DNA of 64,000 bases. Origin: Microbacterium pygmaeum. GTDB taxonomy: Bacteria; Actinomycetota; Actinomycetes; Actinomycetales; Microbacteriaceae. Below are positions 14,864 to 25,123 of this stretch, piece by piece. The position numbers were made by a program, and so were the translations under genes. Each line of letters starts with the position of its first letter. Within the stretch, counting starts at the first letter, position 1. Where the stretch lies: assembly GCF_900100885.1 (NCBI RefSeq), contig NZ_LT629692.1:3534001-3598000 (forward strand). The letters are read 5' to 3'. The notes beneath the pieces were generated by a model. The model was not told where the DNA came from. It ran no database searches and saw only the letters and a program-made list of their open reading frames with translations.

Positions 14864-16717
14864 CTACTCGACGGTCACCGACTTCGCCAGGTTGCGGGGC
14901 TGGTCCACATCCAGGCCCTTGGCCGTCGAGAGGCCCATGGCGAAGATGTGCAGCGGCACCACGGCCAGCAGCGGCTCGAACAGCGGTCCAGCCAGCGGGA
15001 TGCGCAGCACCTCGTCGGCGTGCGGCAGCACCGCGGCATCCCCCTCCTCGGCGATCACGATCACGCGCGCGCCGCGCGCGCGGATCTCCTCGATGTTCGA
15101 GACGACCTTCTTGTGCAGCTCCGAGGACTCGCGGGGCGACGGCACGATGACGAACACCGGTTGTCCGGGTTCGATCAGGGCGATGGGTCCGTGCTTGAGC
15201 TCGCCCGCCGCGAAGCCCTCGGCGTGGATGTATGCCAGCTCCTTGAGCTTGAGCGCCCCCTCCATCGCGATCGGGTATCCGACGTGACGACCGAGGAACA
15301 GTACCGAACGCGTGTCGCCCATCCAGTGTGCGAGCTGCTCGATGCGCTCCTGCTCGGTGGTGAGGATGCGGCGGATCTTGTCCGGGATCGACTCGAGCTC
15401 CAGCACGTGCTGCGCGGCCTCGGTGTCGCCGATCGTGCCGCGGACGCGGCCGATGTGCAGGCCGAGCAGGTACAGCGCGGTGATCTGGGCGACGAATGCC
15501 TTGGTCGAGGCGACGGCCACCTCGGGCCCGGCGTGCGTGTAGACGATCGCGTCGGATTCGCGCGGAATCGTCGCGCCCTGGGTGTTGCAGATCGACAGGG
15601 TCCTCGCGCCGCGCTCACGGGCGTACTTGACGGCCATCAGGGTGTCCATGGTCTCGCCCGACTGGCTGATCGAGACGACGAGCGTGTCCGCGCCGATCAC
15701 GGGGTCGCGGTAGCGGAACTCGTGCGCGAGCTCGACGTCCACCGGCACGCGCGCCCACTGCTCGATGGCGTACTTGCCGACCGCGCCGGCGTAGGCGGCG
15801 GTCCCGCACGCGACGATGATGATGCGCTGGATACCGGAGAACAGGTCATCGAGGCCGTCGAGTTCCGGGATGACGACGTGCCCGCCGCGGGTCCGGCCCA
15901 GGATCGTGTTGTGCACGGCCTCGGGCTCTTCGCTGATCTCCTTGGCCATGAAGCTCGTCCAGCCGCCCTTGTCGGCGGCCGTGGCATCCCACAGCACCTC
16001 GAACGGCTCGACCTCGACCGGCTCGCCGAAGAAGTCGGTGACGGTGACGGCCCCTGGCGTGATCGAGACGATCTGGTCCTGCCCGATCGCGAGCGCGTTG
16101 CGCGTGTGCTCGACGAAGGCGGCGACGTCGGAGCCGAGGAAGTTCTCGCCCTCGCCGAGCCCGATCACCAGGGGCGAGTTCCGTCGGGCGCCGACGACGA
16201 GGCCGGGGTGGTCCTCATGCATCGCGAGGAGGGTGAAAGCCCCTTCGAGACGGCTGACGACCGCGCGGAACGCGGCTTCGAGGTCGCCACCGGATGCCGC
16301 GTACTCGCGCCCCAGCAGGATCGCCGCGGCCTCGGTGTCGGTCTCGCTGCGGAAGGTGCAGCCCTCCGAGAGCAGGTCGGCCTTGATCTCGGAGAAGTTC
16401 TCGATGATCCCGTTGTGGATGACGGCGAGCTTGTCGTCGTCGGCCAGGTGGGGGTGCGCGTTGGTGTCGGTGGGTCCGCCGTGCGTCGCCCAGCGGGTGT
16501 GACCGATGCCGGTGGTGCCGTCGGCGAGGGGGTTCGCCTCGAGGTCGTCGCGCAGCACCTTCAGCTTGCCGGCGCGCTTGCGCATGCCGAGGTCGCCGTT
16601 GCCGTCGATCACGGCGACGCCTGCGGAGTCGTACCCCCGGTACTCGAGCCGCGCCAGCCCGGCGAGGAGGATGGCCTGGCTGTCGCGAGGGCCCACGTAT
16701 CCGACGATTCCACACAT
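14864..16717 (-). CDS. glmS: Glutamine--fructose-6-phosphate aminotransferase GlmS
   Basis: This is a 617-residue enzyme that makes glucosamine-6-phosphate from fructose-6-phosphate and glutamine, the entry to UDP-GlcNAc. The start MCGIVGYVG exposes the nucleophilic Cys after Met removal. The N-terminal half is a class II glutaminase (HTRWATHG near residue 70). Two SIS isomerase domains follow (CGTAAYAG, SISQSGETMDT, GRHVGYPIA), and it ends in DQPRNLAKSVTVE. A TAGGAT box 7 nt before the ATG indicates leaderless expression. It now borders the polysaccharide locus, which would use its product. Confidence 0.97.
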   Translation of the reverse strand: MCGIVGYVGPRDSQAILLAGLARLEYRGYDSAGVAVIDGNGDLGMRKRAGKLKVLRDDLEANPLADGTTGIGHTRWATHGGPTDTNAHPHLADDDKLAVIHNGIIENFSEIKADLLSEGCTFRSETDTEAAAILLGREYAASGGDLEAAFRAVVSRLEGAFTLLAMHEDHPGLVVGARRNSPLVIGLGEGENFLGSDVAAFVEHTRNALAIGQDQIVSITPGAVTVTDFFGEPVEVEPFEVLWDATAADKGGWTSFMAKEISEEPEAVHNTILGRTRGGHVVIPELDGLDDLFSGIQRIIIVACGTAAYAGAVGKYAIEQWARVPVDVELAHEFRYRDPVIGADTLVVSISQSGETMDTLMAVKYARERGARTLSICNTQGATIPRESDAIVYTHAGPEVAVASTKAFVAQITALYLLGLHIGRVRGTIGDTEAAQHVLELESIPDKIRRILTTEQERIEQLAHWMGDTRSVLFLGRHVGYPIAMEGALKLKELAYIHAEGFAAGELKHGPIALIEPGQPVFVIVPSPRESSELHKKVVSNIEEIRARGARVIVIAEEGDAAVLPHADEVLRIPLAGPLFEPLLAVVPLHIFAMGLSTAKGLDVDQPRNLAKSVTVE

Positions 16718-16724
16718 GGGGCCA

Positions 16725-16730
16725 ATCCTA
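16725..16730 (-). promoter_or_regulatory. Leaderless-type -10 box of glmS
   Basis: TAGGAT (minus strand) lies 7 nt before the glmS ATG. No -35 or ribosome site is obvious. Confidence 0.5.
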
Positions 16731-17030
16731 GATCGGCTGCCTGTGCGAACTCCGGAGGCGGCGGGGCCGATCGGATGCCGGCCGGCCGGCTCGAACGAGA
16801 CGCGAGCCCCCTCGAGCCGACCGTTTGGGACGGCCAGGCGAGGGGGCCCGCTCACCCCGGCGGCCGATTCGCAACGTGCCGCTGGGGAGCGGACCGTCTC
16901 TTACTGCTGGGGACAGGCGAGATCTACGCCGGAGGCGGTCCCGATTGTAGCGGCTGGCGGGGATCGACTCCCGGATTTCTCGGCCGATCCGGCCGGTCGA
17001 CGCACACGACACACTGCTCGTGAGTCGCGC

Positions 17031-17073
17031 ACGGGACGCGCGGATAGGAACCACGGGACACGCGGATAGGAAC
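17031..17073 (+). repeat. Two 21-bp direct repeats, 22-bp spacing
   Basis: The copies 17031-17051 and 17053-17073 both begin ACGGGAC, end CGCGGATAGGAAC and differ at one base. Their spacing of two helical turns and position just before an inverted repeat suggest tandem protein-binding sites. Confidence 0.65.
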
Positions 17074-17085
17074 TTCATGAGAATT

Positions 17086-17126
17086 CTTGTCCCCCATTTG
17101 GTGGACAAGGGTTGCGGATGTACAGT
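17086..17126 (+). promoter_or_regulatory. Inverted repeat TGTCC-N10-GGACA with candidate promoter
   Basis: CTTGTCC (17086-17092) pairs with GGACAAG (17103-17109). A possible -35 TTGGTG (17098-17103) overlaps the dyad, and TACAGT (17121-17126) is 17 bp further on. The same TGTCC-N10-GGACA motif, with 17 of 20 bases identical, lies upstream of the miniprotein gene at 57303. It may be the operator of a regulator controlling the polysaccharide locus. Confidence 0.45.
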
Positions 17127-17365
17127 GTTCGCGCAGGGCAGGGTGTGCCTCTGGGGACGCACGAACTGGTCACCGCTGCCGCGCTCAAAAGCGGGGACTT
17201 CTGGGGAGAACTCGCCGGAACCCGGCCCTGCGTGTGACGCCCACCGAAGGGCGCTATGCGCAGGGTCGGGTGCTTCTGCGCGCGGACGCTTCCGCTGTTC
17301 CGACATCGCCGTCGATGCGGGCATCGCCGTCGCTCGAACACCGCCGATGCGCGAAGAAAAAAGTG

Positions 17366-17395
17366 TTCTCCGATTCGGGACTCGTGGGTTAGGAT
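17366..17395 (+). promoter_or_regulatory. Candidate promoter of the plus-strand polysaccharide operon
   Basis: TTCTCC (17366-17371) and TAGGAT (17390-17395) are separated by 18 bp, just before a hairpin-rich leader. The -35 match is weak. Confidence 0.3.
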
Positions 17396-17406
17396 TCCCC
17401 CACATC

Positions 17407-17490
17407 CGACATCGCAAGATGTCGAGAGAGTGCACCGCGGAGGGGTCCGCGGAGCAAGGCCTCCCGATCTGGGGTCGGGGACGAGGTCTT
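17407..17490 (+). ncRNA. Hairpin-rich 5' leader RNA candidate
   Basis: Three consecutive stems can be drawn. CGACATC/GATGTCG has a GCAA tetraloop (17407-17424). CCGCGG/CCGCGG spans 17435-17452. AAGGCCTC/GAGGTCTT (17456-17490, one G-U pair) encloses CCGA/TCGG. They lie between a possible promoter and the first polysaccharide gene. No known riboswitch class is recognised; it could be an uncharacterised cis-regulatory RNA. Confidence 0.4.
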
Positions 17491-17549
17491 CTCTTCGATG
17501 TGAACGCGGGTATGGGGCCCGCTACTGGGGATACTGGGGATAGCACGTC

Positions 17550-17669
17550 ATGGGGATACGCCATTCGGCGTACCCGCGCACTGTTGGGGGTGCGCGGATG
17601 CGCACGCTCGACGGTGCACGGCTACGTGAACACGCCGCTCGCACGCACCGGAACGAAACAGCGCGATGA
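17550..17669 (+). CDS. Possible 39-residue leader peptide
   Basis: This small open frame starts at an ATG preceded by ACTGGGGATAGC. It ends with a TGA that overlaps the ATG of the glycosyltransferase gene (ATGA). The peptide is basic (Arg/His-rich) with no hydrophobic segment. The stop-start overlap is the same as among true genes of this locus and would couple translation of the next gene. It may equally be chance in high-GC DNA. Confidence 0.3.
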   Translation: MGIRHSAYPRTVGGARMRTLDGARLREHAARTHRNETAR

Positions 17670-19234
17670 CGGCCGTCGATGCGGGCGCCGCATCCGCGAC
17701 GTGGATCCCGGAGATCCCGGCCACGCCGCGTCCGTCCGTCGATCGCGATGCGCGCGGCGCCGCGGCATCCGCGACCGATGCGGCCATCCGGCGCGCCACA
17801 CCGGCACTGGAGCGACGGCGCCTGTGGGAGCGACGCTTCCGCATCCGGCTGATCGTCACCGATGCCGCGATCATCGCCACCGCCACCGTCTCGGCCTCGG
17901 TGCTGCATCTGCTCGCCGCGGCACCGCGCGTCCTCGTCGAGGATCCGTGGGTCTTGACCCGACTGCCGCTCGGGGCGACGGTGACCTGGCTGGTGATGCT
18001 CTGGGCGTTCCAGACCCGCGCGCCGCGCGTCATCGGCGCGGGAAGCGCCGAGTACGTCCGGGTGGCGCATGCAACCGGACTCGCCTTCGGCGTGCTGGCG
18101 ATCGCATTCACCGTCTTCTCGTGGTCGGGCCTGCGCGACCAGCTGATCCTCGCCCTCCCCGTGGGACTGCTCGGTCTCCTCCTCGGCCGGCACGCATGGC
18201 GACGCTGGCTGATCGCGCAGCGGCACGCGCGGCGATCGGTGTCCCGAACGATCGTCGTCGGTCGCCGCGGCGACGTCGAGCACGTCATCGGGACACTCCG
18301 ACGCAACGACCACTTCGGCTATCACGTCGTCGGCGCGGCATTGGCGGAGACGGATGCCGGCGCCGCACTGCTGGTCGAGGACGAGTCCTTCGCGGTCGTC
18401 GGGACGCCGGGCACGGTTGCGGCGGCGGCACGGGCCATCGGTGCCGACACGATCATCGTCGCCAGCCAGCTCGACGACGCCGACTACACCCGGCGGCTCA
18501 GCTGGGAGCTGGAGGGCACTGCCGCTGACCTCGTGCTCTCGAGTCGCCTCACGGATGTGGCCGGCCCGCGCATCTCGCTCCGGCAGGTGGACGGCCTCCC
18601 CCTCGTGCAGGTGCGGATCCCGACTTTCGAGGGTGCGCGCCACGTCTACAAGCGGGCGCTGGACATCCTCATCGCCACGGTCGCCCTTGTGCCGATCGCC
18701 CTTCTCACACCGTTCATCGCGCTGGCGGTCTCCCTCGACTCGCCGGGTCCGCTGTTCTTCCGCCAGCGGCGCGTCGGCTTGAACAGCCGGGAGTTCGAGA
18801 TCGTCAAGTTCCGGACCATGCGAACCTCCGCCGAGAGCGAGCTCGCCGCACTGGCCGCACGCAACGAGGCGGCCGGGCCGCTGTTCAAGATCCACGACGA
18901 CCCCCGGGTCACCCGGATCGGGAAGGTGCTGCGGCGTTTCTCGCTCGACGAGCTGCCGCAGTTCTGGAACGTGCTGCGGGGCGACATGAGTGTCGTCGGC
19001 CCGCGGCCGCCGCTGCCCAACGAGGTCGGCGGGTACGACCACGCCGTCCGGCGCCGCCTGTACATCAAGCCGGGCATCACCGGTCTCTGGCAGGTGAGCG
19101 GCCGCAGCGACCTGACCTGGGAGCAGAGCGTGCGCCTGGACCTGCACTACGTCGAGAACTGGTCGGTGATGACCGATCTGATGATCATGTGGCGCACCGC
19201 CCGGGTGATGGTGCGCCCGAACGGCGCGTACTGA
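17666..19234 (+). CDS. Exopolysaccharide initiating sugar-phosphate transferase (polyprenyl glycosylphosphotransferase)
   Basis: This is a 522-residue WbaP/GumD-type enzyme that puts the first sugar-1-phosphate on undecaprenyl phosphate at the inner face of the membrane. The N-terminal half has about four TM helices (from residue 60) and a CoA-binding-like domain with the VVGRRGD motif. A further TM helix near residue 335 leads into the catalytic bacterial sugar transferase domain. That domain has FRQRRVGLN, VKFRTM, DELPQFWNVL, GDMSVVGPRP and GITGLWQVSGRS. Its ATG overlaps the stop of a short upstream frame. As the first gene of the plus-strand wing it commits flux to polymer synthesis. Confidence 0.92.
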   Translation: MTAVDAGAASATWIPEIPATPRPSVDRDARGAAASATDAAIRRATPALERRRLWERRFRIRLIVTDAAIIATATVSASVLHLLAAAPRVLVEDPWVLTRLPLGATVTWLVMLWAFQTRAPRVIGAGSAEYVRVAHATGLAFGVLAIAFTVFSWSGLRDQLILALPVGLLGLLLGRHAWRRWLIAQRHARRSVSRTIVVGRRGDVEHVIGTLRRNDHFGYHVVGAALAETDAGAALLVEDESFAVVGTPGTVAAAARAIGADTIIVASQLDDADYTRRLSWELEGTAADLVLSSRLTDVAGPRISLRQVDGLPLVQVRIPTFEGARHVYKRALDILIATVALVPIALLTPFIALAVSLDSPGPLFFRQRRVGLNSREFEIVKFRTMRTSAESELAALAARNEAAGPLFKIHDDPRVTRIGKVLRRFSLDELPQFWNVLRGDMSVVGPRPPLPNEVGGYDHAVRRRLYIKPGITGLWQVSGRSDLTWEQSVRLDLHYVENWSVMTDLMIMWRTARVMVRPNGAY

Positions 19235-19410
19235 GCGCCATGGCTGCCACTACAGCCTTCTCGACACCCAAGACCGGATCCACGGCCGGGTCACCCCGTC
19301 CCTCGTCGGCGCCCCGCCTCAGCGCTGTGAGCGCCGACGCGCCCGGCCGTGGATCCCTTTCGACCTCGCCACCCCTGGCCCGGCGCCAGCACTCATCAAG
19401 GAGGATGAGC

Positions 19411-20295
19411 ATGTTCCAAAGCACCCGACCCACGTTCGTCATCGCCGCCCACAACGAGGAGCGCGTCATCGGCGCGTGTCTGGATGCGCTGCTGAAACAG
19501 GACGTGCGCCGTGAGGAGATCATCGTCGTGGCCAACGGCTGCAGCGATCACACGGCGGAGGTGGCAGGCGCCTACGGGGTCACCGTGATCGACCGCACCG
19601 AGCCAGGCAAGGCGGGCGCGCTGAACGCCGGGGATGCCGTCGCCTCGTCGTACCCGCGCGTCTACCTGGATGCCGACATCGTCGTCCCCGACCGTGCCGT
19701 GGCCGCGCTGGTCGAGAGCCTGCAGGTCAGCCCGACGGCCCTGGCGGTGGTTCCGTGTCGTCAGCTGAATACCGCAGGCCGCCAGTGGCCGGTGCGCGCG
19801 TACTTCGCCATCAACGAGCGGCTCCCCGCGTTCCACAACAGCCTGTTCGGACGAGGACTCATCGTCGTCTCGCAGGAAGGTCGCGAGCGCTTCGGCGCGT
19901 TCCCCAGCATGGTCGCGGACGACCTCTTCCTGGACTCGCAGTTCGCCGCCTCGGAGAAGGCGGAGGTCGGCGGCGTCTCGGTGCTGATCGAGGCGCCGTA
20001 CCGCACGCGAGACCTGATGAACCGTCTGGTGCGAGTGCGTCGCGGGAACGCCGAGATGCGCGCAGCGGCGGCGACCGGGCAGATCCACGTCGATGTCCGC
20101 CCGTCGGACCGATGGGCGTGGCTGCGCGTGGCTCTGCCGCATCCGCGCCTGTGGCTGCGCGGGATCGCGTACGCCGCGATCACGGTGCTGGCAGCGCGCC
20201 GGGCACGACACACGCCGACGGCGGGCACGTCCTGGGGTCAGGACCCGAGCACACGCGAACGTGGTGCGATGCTCACGCACGGGATGGCCACGTGA
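19411..20295 (+). CDS. Family 2 glycosyltransferase
   Basis: This is a 294-residue GT-A-fold enzyme with TFVIAAHNEERVIGACLDALL at the N-terminus, a DXD-like YLDADIVVPD near residue 90, and MVADDLFLDSQF in the acceptor-site position near 168. It would add a sugar to the lipid-linked repeat unit from a nucleotide sugar. I chose the ATG at 19411 because AAGGAGG lies 6 bp upstream; the ATG at 19405 is too close to that site. The stop overlaps the next gene (GTGA). Confidence 0.88.
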   Translation: MFQSTRPTFVIAAHNEERVIGACLDALLKQDVRREEIIVVANGCSDHTAEVAGAYGVTVIDRTEPGKAGALNAGDAVASSYPRVYLDADIVVPDRAVAALVESLQVSPTALAVVPCRQLNTAGRQWPVRAYFAINERLPAFHNSLFGRGLIVVSQEGRERFGAFPSMVADDLFLDSQFAASEKAEVGGVSVLIEAPYRTRDLMNRLVRVRRGNAEMRAAAATGQIHVDVRPSDRWAWLRVALPHPRLWLRGIAYAAITVLAARRARHTPTAGTSWGQDPSTRERGAMLTHGMAT

Positions 20296-20945
20296 TCACG
20301 AATCTCTGCTTCCACGGCGTCGGGGTGTGCGCGCGGGAGCGGGAGGACGGCGAGGCGCGCTACTGGGTGCGCGAGTCGCACTTCCTTCGACTGCTGGACG
20401 AGATCGCGCTGCACCCGGAGGTGCGGCTCAGCTTCGATGACGGGAACATCTCGGATGCTGCGGCTGCACTTCCCGCGCTGCAGGATCGCGGTCTGACCGC
20501 GACGTTCTTCGCGCTCGCCGGTCGGCTGGATGACCCCGCGAGCCTTCGCCCGGCCGACCTTCGCCTGCTGCGCTCGGCGGGGATGCCGATCGGCAGCCAC
20601 GGCTGGTCGCACATCCCCTGGCGCGGAGTGTCCGACGAGGTGGCCGCCCGCGAACTCGTCGAGGCGCGCAGCGCGCTCAGCGAGGCCAGCGCTGGGCCCG
20701 TCGACGAGGCCGCGCTCCCGCTCGGTCGCTACGACCGGGCGCTGGTGCACCGGCTGAAGCGCTGCGACTACGCCGCGGTCTACACCAGCGACCGCTTCCC
20801 AGCGCGAGCCGGCTCCTGGTTCCAGGCGCGCTACAGCGTGACCGCCGACGACACGCGCGAGTCGATCCGCGCCCGCCTCGCACGTCGTCCGGGGCTCGAA
20901 GACGCTCGCGGTCTGCTCAAGAGCGCGCTCAAGCGCGTCCGGTGA
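20292..20945 (+). CDS. Cytoplasmic polysaccharide deacetylase-like protein
   Basis: This is a 217-residue NodB-homology (carbohydrate esterase 4-like) protein. LSFDDGN at about residues 46-52 supplies the catalytic/metal Asp residues, and SHGWSHIPW near 98 gives the His-X3-His metal site. It lacks a signal peptide and TM segment, so it probably deacetylates a sugar before export. The GTG start is coupled to the preceding glycosyltransferase by a 4-bp overlap. It would unmask an amino group on the repeat unit, which could then be acylated by other enzymes of the locus (inference). Confidence 0.75.
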   Translation: MITNLCFHGVGVCAREREDGEARYWVRESHFLRLLDEIALHPEVRLSFDDGNISDAAAALPALQDRGLTATFFALAGRLDDPASLRPADLRLLRSAGMPIGSHGWSHIPWRGVSDEVAARELVEARSALSEASAGPVDEAALPLGRYDRALVHRLKRCDYAAVYTSDRFPARAGSWFQARYSVTADDTRESIRARLARRPGLEDARGLLKSALKRVR

Positions 20946-20964
20946 GCGCAGGAGCGAGGAGCCC

Positions 20965-21831
20965 TCACCACTGAAGCAGCGCCAGTTCGCTGTACAGATA
21001 GTCGATGCCGGCGGCGGGCACGGTCTTGCTGCGGAACATCTTCGTGCGCGGTGACGAGAGCCGGCGTCCGAACCCGGGGGTGAAGCCGAGGATGCGCTCT
21101 TCTGCCAGGGTCGCGGCGATGCCGTGACGTAGCAGCAGGTGCGAAGCGACGGCCGGCCACGCGGAGCGCAGCAGAGCCGGGCTGCCCCCGACGTAGAGCG
21201 GCGTGGCGAAGATCGGCAGCCGCTTGCGGCGATCCCTCCGGAACACCAGGTACGCGTAGTCGTCCCCATCCGTGACCAGAAGATGACGGGCCGCCGCCGC
21301 ATCTCGATGATCCCGATGGATCGTGGCGTCCGCGCCGCGCAGGGTCGCTGTCAGCGCTGCGGGGTCGGCCGAGATCGCGACTCCGCGCTTCGCGGGCCAC
21401 GGCAGGTTCGGGGTGAGCACGGTAGGGCCCTCGAGGGTCGCGAAGCCGAGTCTGGCGTTCACCGCGACGACGTTCCCGCTCGGCGAGAGGTCGGTGAACA
21501 CGTCGCATCGCTCGCCGAGGATCGCGCGCAGCAGTCGGATGCTGTGGGCACGATGCCCCTCGAGCACGCAGAACGCGGCGAGATTGCAGAAGCGCCGACG
21601 CTCACCGTCGATCTCCCGCTCGGAGTACACCGCCGCGTAGACGCCGACGACCCGATCGTCCTCGAGGAGCTGGAACCCCCGGTTCGCGGTGCCCGCCTGC
21701 CAGGGCGGCCGCAGCAGCGCAGCCCATGAGGAGACGGTCACCCGACTGTTCAGCTCACGGTGCAGGAAGGCCGCGACGGCGTCCACGTCGGCCTCGAGGA
21801 CAGGCGCCAGACGGGGCGACGCGTCGCTCAT
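20965..21831 (-). CDS. GNAT-like acyltransferase
   Basis: This is a 288-residue protein. The N-terminal half resembles a GNAT N-acyltransferase (LEADVDAVAAFLHREL, then DDRVVGVYAAVYSER and NLAAFCVLEGHRAHSIRLLRAI). The C-terminal half has no family I recognise. GNAT enzymes move an acyl group from CoA or ACP to an amine. It is on the opposite strand to its neighbours in the polysaccharide locus. Given the aminoacyl-ACP genes at 30.3-33.4 kb it is a candidate acyl transferase for a sugar amine, but this is inference. The ATG at 21831 is preferred; an upstream in-frame extension is Gly-rich and unconvincing. Confidence 0.6.
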   Translation of the reverse strand: MSDASPRLAPVLEADVDAVAAFLHRELNSRVTVSSWAALLRPPWQAGTANRGFQLLEDDRVVGVYAAVYSEREIDGERRRFCNLAAFCVLEGHRAHSIRLLRAILGERCDVFTDLSPSGNVVAVNARLGFATLEGPTVLTPNLPWPAKRGVAISADPAALTATLRGADATIHRDHRDAAAARHLLVTDGDDYAYLVFRRDRRKRLPIFATPLYVGGSPALLRSAWPAVASHLLLRHGIAATLAEERILGFTPGFGRRLSSPRTKMFRSKTVPAAGIDYLYSELALLQW

Positions 21832-21990
21832 CCGCCGGTCTTTCTCTCGCACTCGATCCCCACCGCGCCACCCTTCGTCGCCCGCTCCGCCGCTCGGTCC
21901 CACGTGAGGGTTCTCTCATTCGACCGGGCATTTTGTCGCTCGTGGGCAATACTGCCAGTAGCCCTCCCGAACCCCCCTCCAGGATCGACC

Positions 21991-23610
<1,620 letters not shown>

Positions 23611-24331
23611 GCGGGCTCGCGCCGGCGCACCTCCGCGAAGGCGGCGCGCCGGCGTCGCTGCTCCAGCAGCAGGACGACGGCGATGCTCGCCCCGACGCCG
23701 AGCGCGAGCGTCATGCCCAGCGCACGAGGACGACTGCCCCCGACGTGCGTGATCCGCGTGGACTCCGGCGCGGCGATCGCGGTGATCTCGTTGACCGCGT
23801 CCACGCCCATGCTGTTCTGCAGCGCGGAGAGCTCGGCGGAGACGCGGTCGAGCACCTCGATCTGACGCGCGCGCACCGCTTCCTCCGTCGGGCCGACGAC
23901 ATCGAGCACGAGTCGCTGCGTGGCGAAGTTCGAACTCCACTGCCCGCCGGTGTCAGGCAGTCGCAGCGACCATCCGTCGCGCACGCCGAGCCCGACGAGG
24001 GTGACATCGGGGCTGGCGAACTTCGGCACCTCCGCCGGACCGGTGACCCGCTTGGCGACGACCCCGGCCATGTCGATGACGTCTTCGGACTGGGTGCGCA
24101 GCGCATTCGGGTAGGTCGGGCTGGTGGGGGCCAGGAAGATGATCTCCGTGCGCGTGAAGTGCACGCCGTCATCGTCGACGACGGTCAGCGCGACCAGCAC
24201 CGTGCAGAGCGCGCCGACCAGCACCACGGGCCAGTACCGCAGAATCGCCCTGAGAAGCTCCCAGAAAGTCATAAGTCCCCTCCAATAGACTAACGCTCGA
24301 CCATGATCGCGAAGGCGCGCCGGTGGGGGGG

Positions 24332-25123
24332 ATGCCTGTGGTACTCGATGTCGTCAAGGCTCTGGCGCGCCGCTGGTACGTGGTGCTCGTCGGACTGATC
24401 CTGACCGTGGGCCTCGCGTCTGCGGCGTACGTCGCCACGCCCTCCGAGTACAACGCGCGGGCGCTGGTCCTGCTCCTGCCCGGCTCGAACACCGTCGGCG
24501 ACGGCGGCAACCCGTTCCTGGCGCTCAGCGGGCTCGAGCAGCCGGCGAGCATCGTCGTGGCCTACTTCTCCAGCGAGTCCGCACAGACCGAGGTCGCCGA
24601 TCGCTGGCCGACCGCGGAGTACCGGGTCCTCCTGGACGACTCGACGCGGGGTCCGGTGATCTCGGTCGACGTGACCGACACCAGTGCCGAGTCGACCCTG
24701 GCCACCCTGGACTACCTGCAGAACCGGATTCCGGAAGAGCTCGCGCGCCTGCAGGGCGAGGTCGACGCGCCCGCGGCATCCGTCATCACCTCCATGCCGC
24801 TCGCCGTGGACGCGGAAGCGTCCAGGGACTCCTCGGCGACCATCCGAAACGTGATCGCCGCCGTCGTGGTCGGACTCGTCCTCACCGGCTTCGTCGCCTT
24901 CGCCATGGACGGGATCCTGCTGCGCAGGCGCGCACGCCGGCCGGCTCCGCCCCTGCCGCCGATCGAGGACGAGTTCGCGGAGGATGCCGCGGCGACGCCG
25001 CCGCCGAAGGGCCATCGCCGTCGCCGACGCACAGATGCGGAAGCGGAGCCCGCCACAGCCGACGAGTCCACCCCCGCCGATGACGGCGACCCCGTGGAGA
25101 TGCAGGCGGGACGCGGCAGTTGA
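24332..25123 (+). CDS. Wzz-like chain-length regulator 2
   Basis: This is a 263-residue protein with a TM helix near residues 16-34 (VVLVGLILTVGLASAAYVA), an extracellular domain and a second TM helix near 178-198. A cytoplasmic tail that is basic then acidic (about 200-263) follows. The topology is that of Wzz/CapA-type adaptors without a tyrosine kinase. I prefer the ATG at 24332; a GTG at 24323 is in frame. The stop overlaps the polymerase start (TTGA), so the two are coupled. Confidence 0.68.
   Translation: MPVVLDVVKALARRWYVVLVGLILTVGLASAAYVATPSEYNARALVLLLPGSNTVGDGGNPFLALSGLEQPASIVVAYFSSESAQTEVADRWPTAEYRVLLDDSTRGPVISVDVTDTSAESTLATLDYLQNRIPEELARLQGEVDAPAASVITSMPLAVDAEASRDSSATIRNVIAAVVVGLVLTGFVAFAMDGILLRRRARRPAPPLPPIEDEFAEDAAATPPPKGHRRRRRTDAEAEPATADESTPADDGDPVEMQAGRGS

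Larger units (their letters stand above)
16731..17549. other. Long non-coding regulatory region between glmS and the polysaccharide operon
   Basis: About 820 bp carry no convincing protein gene on either strand; the open frames here have Arg/Ser/Pro-rich shadow-like translations. The region holds two near-identical 21-bp direct repeats, an inverted repeat with promoter-like boxes, a second possible promoter and a run of hairpins, each listed separately. Several CTGGGGA blocks recur (near 17150, 17199 and 17523-17539). Confidence 0.6.

Noticed and set aside
16718..16860. glmS ribozyme upstream of glmS
   Set aside because: The ATG is preceded by a TANNNT box at leaderless spacing, leaving no room for the ribozyme, which is also a Firmicutes feature.
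16728..17564. Long minus-strand open frame upstream of glmS
   Set aside because: The translation is Arg/Ser/Pro-rich without domain features, and the region has repeats, promoter-like boxes and hairpins instead; it looks like a chance frame in GC-rich DNA.
17020..18528. Long plus-strand frame overlapping the initiating transferase
   Set aside because: Most of it is a shifted frame of the well-supported glycosylphosphotransferase gene and has Arg-rich shadow composition.
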